Assembly: GCF_014268495.2 (NCBI RefSeq)
Contig: NZ_CP077087.1
Span: 1,429,501 to 1,493,500, forward strand
Direction of reading: 5' to 3'
DNA length: 64,000 nt
Source of the DNA: Pseudomonas monsensis
GTDB taxonomy: Bacteria; Pseudomonadota; Gammaproteobacteria; Pseudomonadales; Pseudomonadaceae
Shown piece after piece: positions 33,736-42,829 of this stretch. How positions within the stretch are numbered: the stretch's first letter is position 1; each line of letters opens with the position of its first letter. The notes below the pieces were generated by a model that saw only the letters and a program-made list of their open reading frames with translations, had not been told where the DNA came from and searched no databases. Position numbers and translations under genes: made by a program.

Positions 33736-33751
33736 TTTGTCCGGCGTTTGC

Positions 33752-34741
33752 TTAATGGGTCGCCTGCTGCTCGAAAAAGACACGGGCCTGCTCCAGATAA
33801 TCAGCCTGCCGCTCGGGATCGAGCCACGCCGCGTAGAGCTGATTCAGATGCGCGTGGGGCAGGGTGCGCAACAGTTGGTTGATTTCACTGATCGCCTGAC
33901 GTCCCTGAGTTGTGTCGGAACAGGCGACGTAACCCGAGAGATATTTCCCGGTGCCCTGGATGGGGTAGAACGCCAGCTCGTCCTCGGCGATCTTCGCCTG
34001 TTTCGCCTGATAGCGGATTTCCGGCCAGTAACCCAGCACCACCTGCAATCGGCCCAGACGCTGCATCGACAGCAGATTGCTCAGGGCGTCGTTACCGTAA
34101 TGGGGGGTCAGCGCACCGCTGTGGGCTTGATGGAGTATGTTGTCGATGAACTCGCCGTAGCTGCGTTCAGCGACCACGCCGACTTTTCTGTCGGTGGCGG
34201 CCAACAGCGCCGACAGGTCGACCTCGCCGCCCACCAGATAGGGTTCGAGCAGCGAACGGTCTTGCTGACGAACCACCAGACCATTGCTCACCACGCGTAT
34301 CGCCGGGATCGAATACACGACCCATTGCGCGCGGTCCTTGTTCCACAACAGCGCGGGGTCACAGGCAAAAGGGTTTTCGTGCAGCATCTGCAGGCCACGG
34401 GCGCGATTGACCCGCATCAGTGTGTGTTCGTATTGCGGCAGGCCGGCGATCAGCAGCGGCATCAATTGATCGATCACGCCCTGGTCCTTTTTCGGGCCTT
34501 CTAATATCGTCAGGGGCGGCAGGTCGCGCAACAACCAGATCAGCGTCGGTTTGGCCTGTGCTGCGGTCGACACGGCCAGCAGAAACAGCAGGCCGAACAG
34601 GCGCCACGTCCACCAGTGATGGGCGCGGTTGGCCTCAGATGTCTGCTGGCGTTTCAGCTTAAATGGCTCCGTCTTCGCGCAACCGGGCGATCTGTTGCTC
34701 GTCGTAGCCAAGGTCGTGGAGTACCTGCGCGTTGTGTTCAC
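33752..34741 (-). CDS. Periplasmic binding-like protein (TIGR02285-type)
   Basis: Exported substrate-binding-fold protein. A signal segment WRLFGLLFLLAVSTAAQA begins about 45 residues into the open frame; the mature part contains LIWLLRDLPPLTILEGPKKDQGVID and GKYLSGYVACSDTTQGRQAI. The protein resembles SBP_bac_3 proteins but is not linked to a transporter. The start is uncertain: GTG at 34741 or TTG at 34711 lie inside the 3' end of the CoA-transferase gene in another frame, and no ATG precedes the signal peptide. The ligand is unknown. Confidence 0.7.
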   Translation of the reverse strand: MNTTRRYSTTLATTSNRSPGCAKTEPFKLKRQQTSEANRAHHWWTWRLFGLLFLLAVSTAAQAKPTLIWLLRDLPPLTILEGPKKDQGVIDQLMPLLIAGLPQYEHTLMRVNRARGLQMLHENPFACDPALLWNKDRAQWVVYSIPAIRVVSNGLVVRQQDRSLLEPYLVGGEVDLSALLAATDRKVGVVAERSYGEFIDNILHQAHSGALTPHYGNDALSNLLSMQRLGRLQVVLGYWPEIRYQAKQAKIAEDELAFYPIQGTGKYLSGYVACSDTTQGRQAISEINQLLRTLPHAHLNQLYAAWLDPERQADYLEQARVFFEQQATH

Positions 34742-35858
34742 CGAGCTGTGGCCCGACCCATTCGGAAGAGCCCGGTGTCTCAGAGAGTTTCGGCACGATG
34801 CCCGGCATCTTGAAGTCCTTGCCGTCCGGCAGCTTGGCGTGCAGGAACATTTCCCGCGCCAGGTACTGCGGATCGTTGAACATGTCTTCGGCGCTGAAGA
34901 TCCGGCTCGCGGGCACCTCGGCCTGATTGAGCAGGTCGAGCACCGTTTGCAGCGGTAACGAATTGACCCAGCGATCGATCACCCCATACAACTCGTCGCG
35001 ACGATTGTCGCGTCCGTCGTTGCTCGCCAGTGCCGGGTCATTGGCCAGATCGTCCCGGCCAATGATCATCATGAAGCGCTTGAAAATGGCATCGCCGTTG
35101 GCGCCGATCTGCACATGCTTGCCGTCGGCACTGGTGTGAATCGACGACGGTGTAATGCCCGGCATGATGTTGCCGGTGCGCTCACGGATGAAACCGAACA
35201 CATCGAACTCCGGGACCATGCTTTCCATCATGGCGAAGATCGCTTCATATAGCGCCACATCAACCACCTGGCCGAGGCCACCGTTGACCTCGCGATGACG
35301 CAACGCCATCAGTGCGCCGATCACACCCCACAGCGCGGCAATCGAATCGCCGATGGAAATCCCGGTGCGCACCGGTGGCCGGTCCTCGAAACCGGTGATG
35401 TAGCGCAACCCGCCCATGGACTCACCGACTGCGCCGAACCCCGGCTGATCCTTCATCGGTCCGGTCTGACCGAAACCCGAGAGGCGCACCATCACCAGTT
35501 TCGGGTTCAGCGCGTGCAGGGTTTCCCAACCCAGCCCCAGTTTCTCCAGAACGCCGGGGCGGAAATTCTCGATGAGAATGTCGGCTTCGCCGAGCAATTT
35601 CTTCAGGATGGCCAGGCCGTCGGGATGCTTGAGGTTCAGCGTCAGCGACTTTTTATTGCGCGCCTGCACGAACCACCACAGCGACGTGCCTTCGTACAAC
35701 TTGCGCCATTTGCGCAAGGGATCACCGCCGTCCGGCGACTCGATCTTGATCACGTCGGCACCGAACTCGCCGCAAATACGCGAGGCAAACGGCCCGGCAA
35801 TCAACGTACCCAATTCAATGACTTTCACACCGCTGAGCGGTTTGTTGGCGAACGGCAT
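34659..35858 (-). CDS. CaiB/BaiF family (class III) CoA-transferase
   Basis: A 399-residue family III CoA-transferase. N-terminal LSGVKVIELGTLIAGPFASR, the KSLTLNLKHPDG segment, LGWETLHALNPKLVMVRLSGFGQTGP and a candidate catalytic Asp in GISIGDSIAALWG fit the family, which swaps CoA between carboxylic acids through an anhydride intermediate. The substrate cannot be assigned. Its 3' end overlaps the frame of the binding-like protein downstream, so the two may be cotranscribed. Confidence 0.9.
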   Translation of the reverse strand: MPFANKPLSGVKVIELGTLIAGPFASRICGEFGADVIKIESPDGGDPLRKWRKLYEGTSLWWFVQARNKKSLTLNLKHPDGLAILKKLLGEADILIENFRPGVLEKLGLGWETLHALNPKLVMVRLSGFGQTGPMKDQPGFGAVGESMGGLRYITGFEDRPPVRTGISIGDSIAALWGVIGALMALRHREVNGGLGQVVDVALYEAIFAMMESMVPEFDVFGFIRERTGNIMPGITPSSIHTSADGKHVQIGANGDAIFKRFMMIIGRDDLANDPALASNDGRDNRRDELYGVIDRWVNSLPLQTVLDLLNQAEVPASRIFSAEDMFNDPQYLAREMFLHAKLPDGKDFKMPGIVPKLSETPGSSEWVGPQLGEHNAQVLHDLGYDEQQIARLREDGAI

Positions 35859-36004
35859 ACAGAATCCTGTAGGACAAGGCTGAGCAGATACAGCGTTTTA
35901 ACATAGCCGGCTGTCAGACGCCGCAGCTTGATCGCCATCAATTCGATGATTGCCTACCGCATCGGTTAGACTTGCCGACTTTCCTCGTATCAAGAAGCCC
36001 GTTC

Positions 36005-36547
36005 ATGGCCCAGCCTTCGACCACGTACAAGTTTGAACTGAACCTCACCGACCTCGACCGCAGCATCTACGAGAGCGTCAAGCAGACCATCGCCCGTCAC
36101 CCTTCGGAGACCGAAGAGCGCATGACCGTGCGGCTGCTGGCCTACGCCCTCTGGTACAACGAGCAGTTGTCGTTCGGTCGTGGTCTGTCGGACGTGGATG
36201 AACCTGCACTGTGGGAAAAGAGCCTGGACGACCGTGTCCTGCACTGGATCGAAGTCGGCCAGCCGGATGCCGATCGTCTGACTTGGTGCTCGCGTCGCAC
36301 CGAGCGCACCAGCCTGCTGGCGTACGGCAGCCTGCGCGTCTGGGAAACCAAGGTGATCCCGGCGATCAAGAACCTGAAGAACGTCAACATCGCCGCCGTG
36401 CCGCAAGAGGTGCTGGAGACCCTGGCCAAGGACATGCCCCGCGTCATCAAGTGGGACGTGATGATCAGCGAAGGGACGATCTTCGTCACCGACGACCGTG
36501 GTCAGCACGAAGTCCAGTTGCAATGGCTGCAAGGTGAGCGCGGCTGA
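36005..36547 (+). CDS. yaeQ: YaeQ family protein
   Basis: A 180-residue protein with the YaeQ pattern: YKFELNLTDLDRSIYESVKQTIARHPSETEERM (about 8-40) and RVLHWIEVGQPDADRL. The family has a restriction-endonuclease-like fold, but its biochemical role is unsettled. ATG at 36005, where the family N-terminus begins. It lies 56 bases before recJ, possibly cotranscribed. Confidence 0.93.
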   Translation: MAQPSTTYKFELNLTDLDRSIYESVKQTIARHPSETEERMTVRLLAYALWYNEQLSFGRGLSDVDEPALWEKSLDDRVLHWIEVGQPDADRLTWCSRRTERTSLLAYGSLRVWETKVIPAIKNLKNVNIAAVPQEVLETLAKDMPRVIKWDVMISEGTIFVTDDRGQHEVQLQWLQGERG

Positions 36548-36602
36548 TCCTGCGCCGCCACCGGATTAAACCCACGTATTCAAGAGAAGTTTCTGTCACC
36601 CC

Positions 36603-38312
36603 ATGCGTATCGAACCTCGTCAGCTGCCTGCCACTCTGCCTTTTCTCGGTGATATTCCACCGCTGTTGACCCGCCTGTACGCCGCGCGGGGCGTGCAGTC
36701 CGAGGCCGAACTGGACAAGAGCCTGGCGCGCTTGATCCCGTTCCAGCAACTCAAGGGCATTGATGCGGCGGTCGACTTGCTGGTGACGGCACTGGAGCAG
36801 CGCCAGCGCATTCTGATCGTTGGCGACTTCGATGCGGACGGTGCGACCGCCAGCACCGTGGGCATGCTCGGGTTGCGCCTGTTGGGCGCGGCGCATGTCG
36901 ATTATCTGGTGCCGAACCGCTTCGAATACGGCTATGGCCTGACCCCGGAAATCGTCGAAGTCGCCCTGACCCGCGAGCCGCAGTTGCTGATTACCGTCGA
37001 CAACGGCATCTCCAGTGTCGAAGGCGTGGCCGCTGCGAAAAAGGCCGGGCTCAAGGTCTTGATCACTGACCACCACTTGCCCGGCGATGAACTGCCGCAG
37101 GCCGATGCGCTGGTCAACCCGAACCAGCCGGGCTGCGAATTTCCGAGCAAGGCGCTGGCCGGCGTGGGCGTGATTTTCTATGTACTGATGGCCTTGCGTG
37201 CGCGCCTGCGCAGCCTCGGCTGGTACGAGAGCAAACCACAACCGAATATCGGCGAACTGCTCGATCTGGTGGCGCTGGGCAGCGTTGCCGACGTGGTGCC
37301 GCTGGATGCCAACAACCGGATTCTGGTGCATCAGGGCCTGGAGCGGATTCGCGCCGGGCGCGCACGGCCGGGGATCAAGGCGATCCTCGAAGTGGCCAAG
37401 CGCGACGCTGCACGTATTACGTCCACCGACCTCGGTTTTATCGTCGGCCCACGCCTGAACGCGGCGGGGCGCCTGGACGACATGAGTCTGGGTATCGAAT
37501 GCCTGCTGACCGCCGACGCCAACCGCGCTCGGGAAATGGCCGCGCAACTGGACGGCATGAATCAGGATCGCAAATCCATCGAGCAGGGCATGCAGCGCGA
37601 GGCGCTGGCCCAACTCAAGGACTTGCCGGTGGAGTCGATGCCGTTCGGTCTGTGCCTGTTCGATCCCGAGTGGCACCAGGGCGTCATCGGTATTCTCGCG
37701 TCGCGGATGAAAGAGCGTTATTTCCGTCCGACCATTGCCTTCGCTGATGCCGGTGACGGTCTGCTCAAGGGCTCCGGGCGTTCTGTGCAGGGCTTCCATA
37801 TTCGCGACGCCCTGAGCGTGGTGGCGGCGCAGCATCCGAACCTGATTGCCAAATACGGTGGTCACGCCATGGCGGCCGGCCTGACCTTGCCACAGGAGAA
37901 TTTTGCGCTGTTCGCCGAGGCATTCGATGCTGAAGTGCGTCGGCAACTTCGCGAAGAAGACCTGACCGGGCGCATGCTGTCGGACGGAACACTGGCGGTT
38001 GAGGAATTCCACCTCGAACTGGCCCGTGCCTTGCGCCATGCCGGGCCTTGGGGCCAGCACTTCCCGGAGCCGCTGTTCCACGGCGTGTTTCAGTTGGTCG
38101 AGCAGCGTGTGGTGGGTGAGCGGCATCTGAAAGTGGTGCTGAAAAGCGAGTGCGGTTCGGTGAAGCTCGACGGCATTGCCTTTGGTATCGACCGCGATGT
38201 CTGGCCGAATCCGACCATTCAATGGGTTGAACTGGCCTACAAGCTCGACGTCAACGAGTTTCGTGGCAACGAGACCGTGCAACTGATGATTGCCCACATC
38301 GAACCGCGCTGA
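36603..38312 (+). CDS. recJ: Single-strand-specific 5'-3' exonuclease RecJ
   Basis: A 569-residue DHH-family nuclease for recombination and mismatch repair. Motifs: ILIVGDFDADGATAS (about 75-89), ITVDNGISS, the DHH motif in LITDHHLPGDELPQADALVNPN, the DHHA1 domain with GRSVQGFHIRDAL and YGGHAMAAGLTL, and a C-terminal OB-like domain. Length matches other RecJ proteins. A REPIN follows. Confidence 0.96.
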   Translation: MRIEPRQLPATLPFLGDIPPLLTRLYAARGVQSEAELDKSLARLIPFQQLKGIDAAVDLLVTALEQRQRILIVGDFDADGATASTVGMLGLRLLGAAHVDYLVPNRFEYGYGLTPEIVEVALTREPQLLITVDNGISSVEGVAAAKKAGLKVLITDHHLPGDELPQADALVNPNQPGCEFPSKALAGVGVIFYVLMALRARLRSLGWYESKPQPNIGELLDLVALGSVADVVPLDANNRILVHQGLERIRAGRARPGIKAILEVAKRDAARITSTDLGFIVGPRLNAAGRLDDMSLGIECLLTADANRAREMAAQLDGMNQDRKSIEQGMQREALAQLKDLPVESMPFGLCLFDPEWHQGVIGILASRMKERYFRPTIAFADAGDGLLKGSGRSVQGFHIRDALSVVAAQHPNLIAKYGGHAMAAGLTLPQENFALFAEAFDAEVRRQLREEDLTGRMLSDGTLAVEEFHLELARALRHAGPWGQHFPEPLFHGVFQLVEQRVVGERHLKVVLKSECGSVKLDGIAFGIDRDVWPNPTIQWVELAYKLDVNEFRGNETVQLMIAHIEPR

Positions 38313-38317
38313 CGCCA

Positions 38318-38379
38318 TTCGCGAGCAAGCCCGCTCCCAGCTGGACGGAGTTGTTCTTGTGAGCGGGCTTGCTCGCGAA
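38318..38379. repeat. REPIN (TTCGCGAGC type)
   Basis: ATTCGCGAGCAAGCCCGCTC and the inverse GAGCGGGCTTGCTCGCGAA lie 6 bases after recJ. The rest of the gap to 38579 holds two GTCGACTA strings (38434 and 38529) and no gene. Confidence 0.88.
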
Positions 38380-38579
38380 GGCCGACTTTCACACACAGAA
38401 TTACTCTGAACCCTGCCTCCTCCTCAGTTGTCGACTAGGCTCTAAGCACTGCTTGATTGGCCTTGTGACGTCTTGTCGAATGTTTTGCCCGCGGGGGCGG
38501 GTGTTGTACCTTTTTCCTGTCACTCGTCGACTATTCAAACAGAACCCTGGAGCCTGCCCACTGATTCGAGAGGTGCCCC

Positions 38580-39686
38580 ATGAGTCTGCTGCTTGAACCC
38601 TTCACCCTTCGCCAACTGACCCTGCCCAATCGCATCGCCGTGTCGCCGATGTGCCAGTATTCCAGCGTCGACGGCCTGGCCAACGACTGGCATCTGGTGC
38701 ACCTCGGCAGTCGCGCCGTCGGCGGCGCCGGCCTGGTCTTCACCGAAGCCACGGCGGTCACCGCCGACGGGCGGATTACCGCTGAAGACCTCGGTCTGTG
38801 GAACGACGAACAGATTGCACCGTTGCAACGCATTACCCGATTTATTACGTCCCAAGGCGCGGTCGCCGGCATCCAACTGGCCCATGCCGGGCGCAAGGCC
38901 AGCACCCATCGGCCGTGGATCGGCAAGCATGGCAGCGTCAAACCCGATGATGGCGGCTGGACCCCGGTCGGGCCTTCGCCGATTGCTTTCGACCCGCAAC
39001 ACACGCAACCGAAACAGCTGGATGAAGGGCAGATCGCTGATGTCATTCAGGCCTTTGTCGATGCTGCCAAACGAGCGTTGACGGCGGGTTTCAGTGTGGT
39101 TGAGGTGCATGCCGCGCACGGTTATCTATTGCATCAGTTTCTTTCGCCACTGAGCAATCAGCGCCGCGATCAATATGGTGGTTCGTTTGAAAACCGCATT
39201 CGCCTGGTGCTGCAAGTCACCGAGGCGGTGAGGGCGGTCTGGCCTGAGGAATTGCCGGTGTTTGTCCGCGTATCGGCCACTGACTGGGTGGAGGACGGCT
39301 GGAACCCGGATGAAACCGTGGAGCTGGCGCGACGCCTGCACACGCTTGGCGCGGATCTCATTGATGTGTCTTCGGGTGGCACCGCAGCGAATGCCGAGAT
39401 TCCAGTGGGGCCGGGCTATCAGACGCGCTTCGCCGAACGTGTGCGTAAGGAGTCAGGCATCGCCACTGGCACTGTGGGCATGATTACCGAGCCGGCGCAG
39501 GCTGAGCACATTCTGCGCACCTGTCAGGCCGACATCATCTTCCTCGCCCGTGAGCTGCTGCGTGATCCGTACTGGCCGCTGCACGCCGACGATGATCTGG
39601 GTGGGCGCAAAGCGGTGTGGCCGGCGCAATATCAGCGCGCCACTCATCGTGATCAGCCGATTCACGAGTCAGACTTGCGCGATTGA
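38580..39686 (+). CDS. OYE-family NADH:flavin oxidoreductase (YqjM/XenA-like)
   Basis: A 368-residue FMN-dependent ene-reductase with a TIM-barrel fold. LPNRIAVSPMCQYSS contains the Cys typical of the YqjM/XenA class, and HLVHLGSRAVGGAGLVFTEATAV, QLAHAGRKAST, EVHAAHGYLLHQFLSPLSN and RDQYGGSFENR are active-site and FMN motifs. It would reduce activated C=C bonds or nitro compounds with NADPH. GAGAGG precedes the ATG; a terminator follows. Confidence 0.92.
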   Translation: MSLLLEPFTLRQLTLPNRIAVSPMCQYSSVDGLANDWHLVHLGSRAVGGAGLVFTEATAVTADGRITAEDLGLWNDEQIAPLQRITRFITSQGAVAGIQLAHAGRKASTHRPWIGKHGSVKPDDGGWTPVGPSPIAFDPQHTQPKQLDEGQIADVIQAFVDAAKRALTAGFSVVEVHAAHGYLLHQFLSPLSNQRRDQYGGSFENRIRLVLQVTEAVRAVWPEELPVFVRVSATDWVEDGWNPDETVELARRLHTLGADLIDVSSGGTAANAEIPVGPGYQTRFAERVRKESGIATGTVGMITEPAQAEHILRTCQADIIFLARELLRDPYWPLHADDDLGGRKAVWPAQYQRATHRDQPIHESDLRD

Positions 39687-39703
39687 GTGAGTCGCAATAA
39701 AGC

Positions 39704-39740
39704 AAAAAGCCCCGGTCAGTGATGGCCGGGGCTTTGTTTT
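39704..39740 (+). terminator. Rho-independent terminator after the OYE gene
   Basis: AAAGCCCCGG and CCGGGGCTTT pair across a 10-base loop and are followed by GTTTT. Confidence 0.9.
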
Positions 39741-39771
39741 GTCTGTTGGTCTTTCGCTGCGATGCTGCCGC

Positions 39772-39864
39772 CATCGCTGGCAAGCCAGCTCCCACAGATT
39801 TGGTGGCGTACGCAAAATCTGTGATCAACACCCATCACTGTGGGAGCTGGCTTGCCAGCGATGA
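39772..39864. repeat. REPIN (GCCAGC type)
   Basis: CATCGCTGGCAAGCCAGCTC and the inverse GAGCTGGCTTGCCAGCGATG lie between the OYE gene and the converging opgD. Same subtype as 2650-2717. Confidence 0.88.
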
Positions 39865-39888
39865 GGCCCGTGCAGGCGCCTCAAATCA

Positions 39889-41517
39889 TCAAGGGTACTT
39901 GCGCTTGTCCGGCGCCGGCGGGAAGTACTGGTACAACCAGGTCTCGCTCAGCGTGCGGTCATTGGTGCGAATGAACAAACGCAGTTCCACCGGCTCGACG
40001 CTGTCATTGGTCGGGTACCAGTCGAACAGGATCCGGTAACCCTTGATGTCGTCGAGCACCAGCACGCTGAAGTCCTGCACCTTGCCGTTGGAACACGTGA
40101 CCACCGGTTCGATCCCGGTGCCCTGCGGCAGGCGATCCAGGCCGCCTCCGGTGAAGTCCACGGCAAAACGGCGGGCCCACACCGGCGGATAATGCTCGCC
40201 CGGTGCCCAGCCTTCAGTAAAGCCGCCCATGCCGGAACGGGTTGCATGCACCCGCGCCAATGGCGTGCCGACCGGCGGCAGGGCGCTCCAGTAGAGCTTG
40301 TAGCCGTAATTCAGCGAGTCGCCGGCCGCCACCGGTTTCTTCGGCGTCCAGAACGCAACGATGTTGTCCAGGGTTTCGCCGGTTGTAGGAATTTCCAGCA
40401 GATCAATAGAGCCTTCGCCCCATGCTGTGGTCGGTTCGACCCACAGGCTTGGGCGCTTGCTGTACCAGTCGACGGTATCCTGATAGTTGGCGAACTCATG
40501 GTCGGTCTGCACCAGACCGAAGCCTTTTGGATCCTTGTCGGCAAAAGCGTTGAACTGCAGGGTCGCCGGGTTGTTCAGCGGGCGGCAGATCCACTCGCCG
40601 TTGCCGCGCCACATCGCCAGGCGATCGGAGTCGTGGATTTGCGGGTGGATGGTGTCGCACATGCGGCGTTCGTGAGTGCCGCAACTGAACATGCTGGTCA
40701 TCGGTGAAATGCCCAGTTGTTCGATGGCGGTGCGCGCATTGATGTGGGCGTCGACTTCCATCACCACGCGTTCGGCCTGGCAGTCGATGTCGAAGCGGTA
40801 GGCGCCGGTCGCACTCGGCGAATCGAGCAGCGCGTAGACGACAAAACGCGTGGCGTTCTGATCCGGCGTCTCGAACCAGAATTTGGTGAAGTCAGGGAAT
40901 TCTTCGCGCTTCTTGGCGTAAGTGTCGATCGCCAGGCCGCGAGCGGAGAGGCCATATTGGCCAGTCGCATCCACCGCACGGAAATAGCTGGCGCCGAGGA
41001 ACGACACCACGTCATGGCGATCCAGCTCCGGTGCCTTGAACAGTTTGAAGCCGGCGAAACCCAGATCACCTTTCAACTGCTGCGTGTCGACCGAAGTGTT
41101 TTCATAGTTGAACAGCGCCGGGCGGAAATGCACCTCGCGGGCGGTGCGGGTCTTGGGATCGACGCTGTACATGCGCACCGGCTGACGGAAACCCATGCCG
41201 ACGTGGAAGAACTGCACGTCCAGTTGACCCTTGTTCTCCTTCCACAACGAATGCTCGCCGTCGTAGCGGATCGCGTTGAAGTTTTGCGGGGTCATGGTCG
41301 CCAGTGTCGGCGGCAGCACCTGTTTGGTGTCCTGATAAGCGTTGCCGGCCAGTTGCTTGGCCTGGCGCTTCAGCGCTTCGAAGTCGAACGCCTGCGCCTC
41401 GCCATCGGCGGCGCCGCCATTGGCTGCCCACGCACGGGTGGCCAGCAGGCCGGTGGCCGAAAGACCGGTGTAAGCCGCAATGGCCATGGACGCTTTGAGC
41501 AAATTCCTGCGGTGCAT
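39889..41517 (-). CDS. opgD: Glucan biosynthesis protein D
   Basis: A 542-residue periplasmic protein for osmoregulated periplasmic glucan synthesis. A Tat signal peptide is evident: MHRRNLLKASMAIAAY with twin Arg, cleavage after ATRAWA. The MdoG domain spans about 45-540 (FDFEALKRQAKQLAG, YFRAVDATGQYGLSARGLAI, GEGSIDLLEIPT, GGFTEGWAPGEHYPPVWARR). ATG at 41517 places the Tat motif at the N-terminus; the 30-residue upstream extension was rejected. It is a single gene with its own promoter. Confidence 0.93.
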   Translation of the reverse strand: MHRRNLLKASMAIAAYTGLSATGLLATRAWAANGGAADGEAQAFDFEALKRQAKQLAGNAYQDTKQVLPPTLATMTPQNFNAIRYDGEHSLWKENKGQLDVQFFHVGMGFRQPVRMYSVDPKTRTAREVHFRPALFNYENTSVDTQQLKGDLGFAGFKLFKAPELDRHDVVSFLGASYFRAVDATGQYGLSARGLAIDTYAKKREEFPDFTKFWFETPDQNATRFVVYALLDSPSATGAYRFDIDCQAERVVMEVDAHINARTAIEQLGISPMTSMFSCGTHERRMCDTIHPQIHDSDRLAMWRGNGEWICRPLNNPATLQFNAFADKDPKGFGLVQTDHEFANYQDTVDWYSKRPSLWVEPTTAWGEGSIDLLEIPTTGETLDNIVAFWTPKKPVAAGDSLNYGYKLYWSALPPVGTPLARVHATRSGMGGFTEGWAPGEHYPPVWARRFAVDFTGGGLDRLPQGTGIEPVVTCSNGKVQDFSVLVLDDIKGYRILFDWYPTNDSVEPVELRLFIRTNDRTLSETWLYQYFPPAPDKRKYP

Positions 41518-41610
41518 AAATACAACCTGTCGTGTGCAATCCCGCGCCTTTCCTGGCACGTGCTGGATCAGAAATAACGGTTCGGACAAGCCTTCGGCCA
41601 AACGCAACGG

Positions 41611-41638
41611 ACTATAAACAGATGCCGGCTAGCTTAAA
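41611..41638 (-). promoter_or_regulatory. Probable opgD promoter
   Basis: On the minus strand TTTAAG (-35), a 16-base spacer and TATAGT (-10) lie about 95 bases before the opgD start. The rest of 41640-41920 is AT-rich divergent leader with no gene I can support. Confidence 0.45.
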
Positions 41639-41920
41639 CGGTTCGCTCGCCGAGCAAAATTCGTTGATTCACTACGCCAGTGTGTCAATGAAACAAGACA
41701 TGTCGGTTAAAAGTCTGACAGGGCGTTCTGATTTACACGGCATATCTGCTTTTTTCGACTAATTACTCTAAAAACTGCTTTTCAGCGCCGATTTAATTTC
41801 TATTCTATGGGCATGACCGGTGTGACCAGAAGAACCGGTGAGGCACACGACACTGCTGTAAGGGGCAGGGCGATGTGGTGGTTTAGCAGTTCTTTGACGT
41901 ATTAGAGAAGGACATCGTCC

Positions 41921-42106
41921 ATGGCAAAAATACAAGGCATCACCGAAATGTTGGGCATCTTTCCCTGCCTCGGCAGCGGCCGCAAAAGACGTCGGTTGAG
42001 CTCCGACGAACTGAAACTGGTGGAGCGTTATCGAGAGCTATCAGAAGGGGACCGGATTGCGATGCGCTATCTGGTGGATGCGATGCGGAGTGTTTCGCGG
42101 TTTTGA
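41921..42106 (+). CDS. Small hypothetical protein (61 aa)
   Basis: A 61-residue basic, helical protein with RKRRRLSSDELKLVERYRELSEGDRIAMRYLVDAMRSV (about 22-59), a pattern like the C-terminal helices of XRE-type regulators but without a helix-turn-helix. GAGAAGGA precedes the ATG and a strong terminator follows 8 bases after the stop, so it looks like a real monocistronic gene. From memory, near-identical small proteins occur in other fluorescent pseudomonads. Function unknown. Confidence 0.7.
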   Translation: MAKIQGITEMLGIFPCLGSGRKRRRLSSDELKLVERYRELSEGDRIAMRYLVDAMRSVSRF

Positions 42107-42114
42107 GTGGAAAT

Positions 42115-42149
42115 AAAAAGGGGCGGACTGAAAGGTCCGCCCCTTTTTT
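42115..42149. terminator. Bidirectional terminator
   Basis: AAAAAGGGGCGGAC, loop TGAAAG and GTCCGCCCCTTTTTT form a very strong stem between the small protein gene and the converging BRO-N gene. Confidence 0.93.
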
Positions 42150-42156
42150 ATTTGGA

Positions 42157-42669
42157 TCAGCTACACGTTCCCAGTACTGGATACGGCCGCTGGCCGTGCA
42201 TCAACTCCGGCACATCCCGCCATTTGACCCACGCTTGCTGTTGCCAGTGCAGCAACGGCACCGTGACGCCTGCCCAATGCATTGAGCTCAGGCTCGGGTG
42301 GTTTTCCACAGGGCTTGATTGGGTTTCGCGCAGCATCGGGATGACTTCATGGCTCAGCCATTGGCGCAGGTGACGGTTTTCCGGGACGAAGTGATGGACG
42401 AGCAGGGCAAACAGGCCGGACTCGCTGACCATCGCGCAATCGACGATTTCGCCGTCCCGACGTAGGAGGACATGGCGACGTTGGTCGGGATCGAGTTTCA
42501 GGGTGAGGCGTTCGTTCAGGGGGTAACCCATCAAGCGACCGAGATCTTGCACGCAGAACCAGGTTTCGTGGTCTTGCATGAAGGCGTGGAGGAAGCGGTT
42601 GTGGCGGGTGAAGGCGGTGGGGGTGAAGTAAGGAAAGTTTTCAGAGGTGTTTTTGATGTGTTTAGGCAT
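42157..42669 (-). CDS. BRO-N domain protein (antirepressor-like)
   Basis: A 170-residue protein with one BRO-N/Bro family domain (about 10-115): FYFTP-like N-terminus, ETWFCVQDLGRLMGYPLNER, VSESGLFALLVHHFVPENRHLRQWLSHEVIPMLRE. BRO-N proteins are DNA-binding and usually found in phages as antirepressors; here no phage genes are nearby. The C-terminal 50 residues are Trp-rich and unrecognised. ATG at 42669 with GGAG 7 bases upstream; the upstream extension was rejected. Divergent from the RloA-like gene. Confidence 0.85.
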   Translation of the reverse strand: MPKHIKNTSENFPYFTPTAFTRHNRFLHAFMQDHETWFCVQDLGRLMGYPLNERLTLKLDPDQRRHVLLRRDGEIVDCAMVSESGLFALLVHHFVPENRHLRQWLSHEVIPMLRETQSSPVENHPSLSSMHWAGVTVPLLHWQQQAWVKWRDVPELMHGQRPYPVLGTCS

Positions 42670-42829
42670 TTGTCGACTCCAATATTGAAAATAGAGCCGC
42701 CACTCAAATGAGCGCGGTTGCGCCATGTTGATTTTGTTCCGGCTTCGACACCGGGCTGCTGATTTCACAGCCGGAAAGAAGACTATCTGCCGTGTGTTCT
42801 ACGCGCCAAGTCTGCTCTATCGACAAAAA

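Noticed and set aside
36486..38396. 636-codon open frame antisense to recJ
   Set aside because: recJ has full family motifs on the plus strand; the antisense frame is a composition effect with His/Gln-rich translation.
42157..42669. Prophage remnant around the BRO-N gene
   Set aside because: No integrase, capsid, tail, lysis genes or attachment repeats are visible nearby; only the single BRO-N gene suggests phage.
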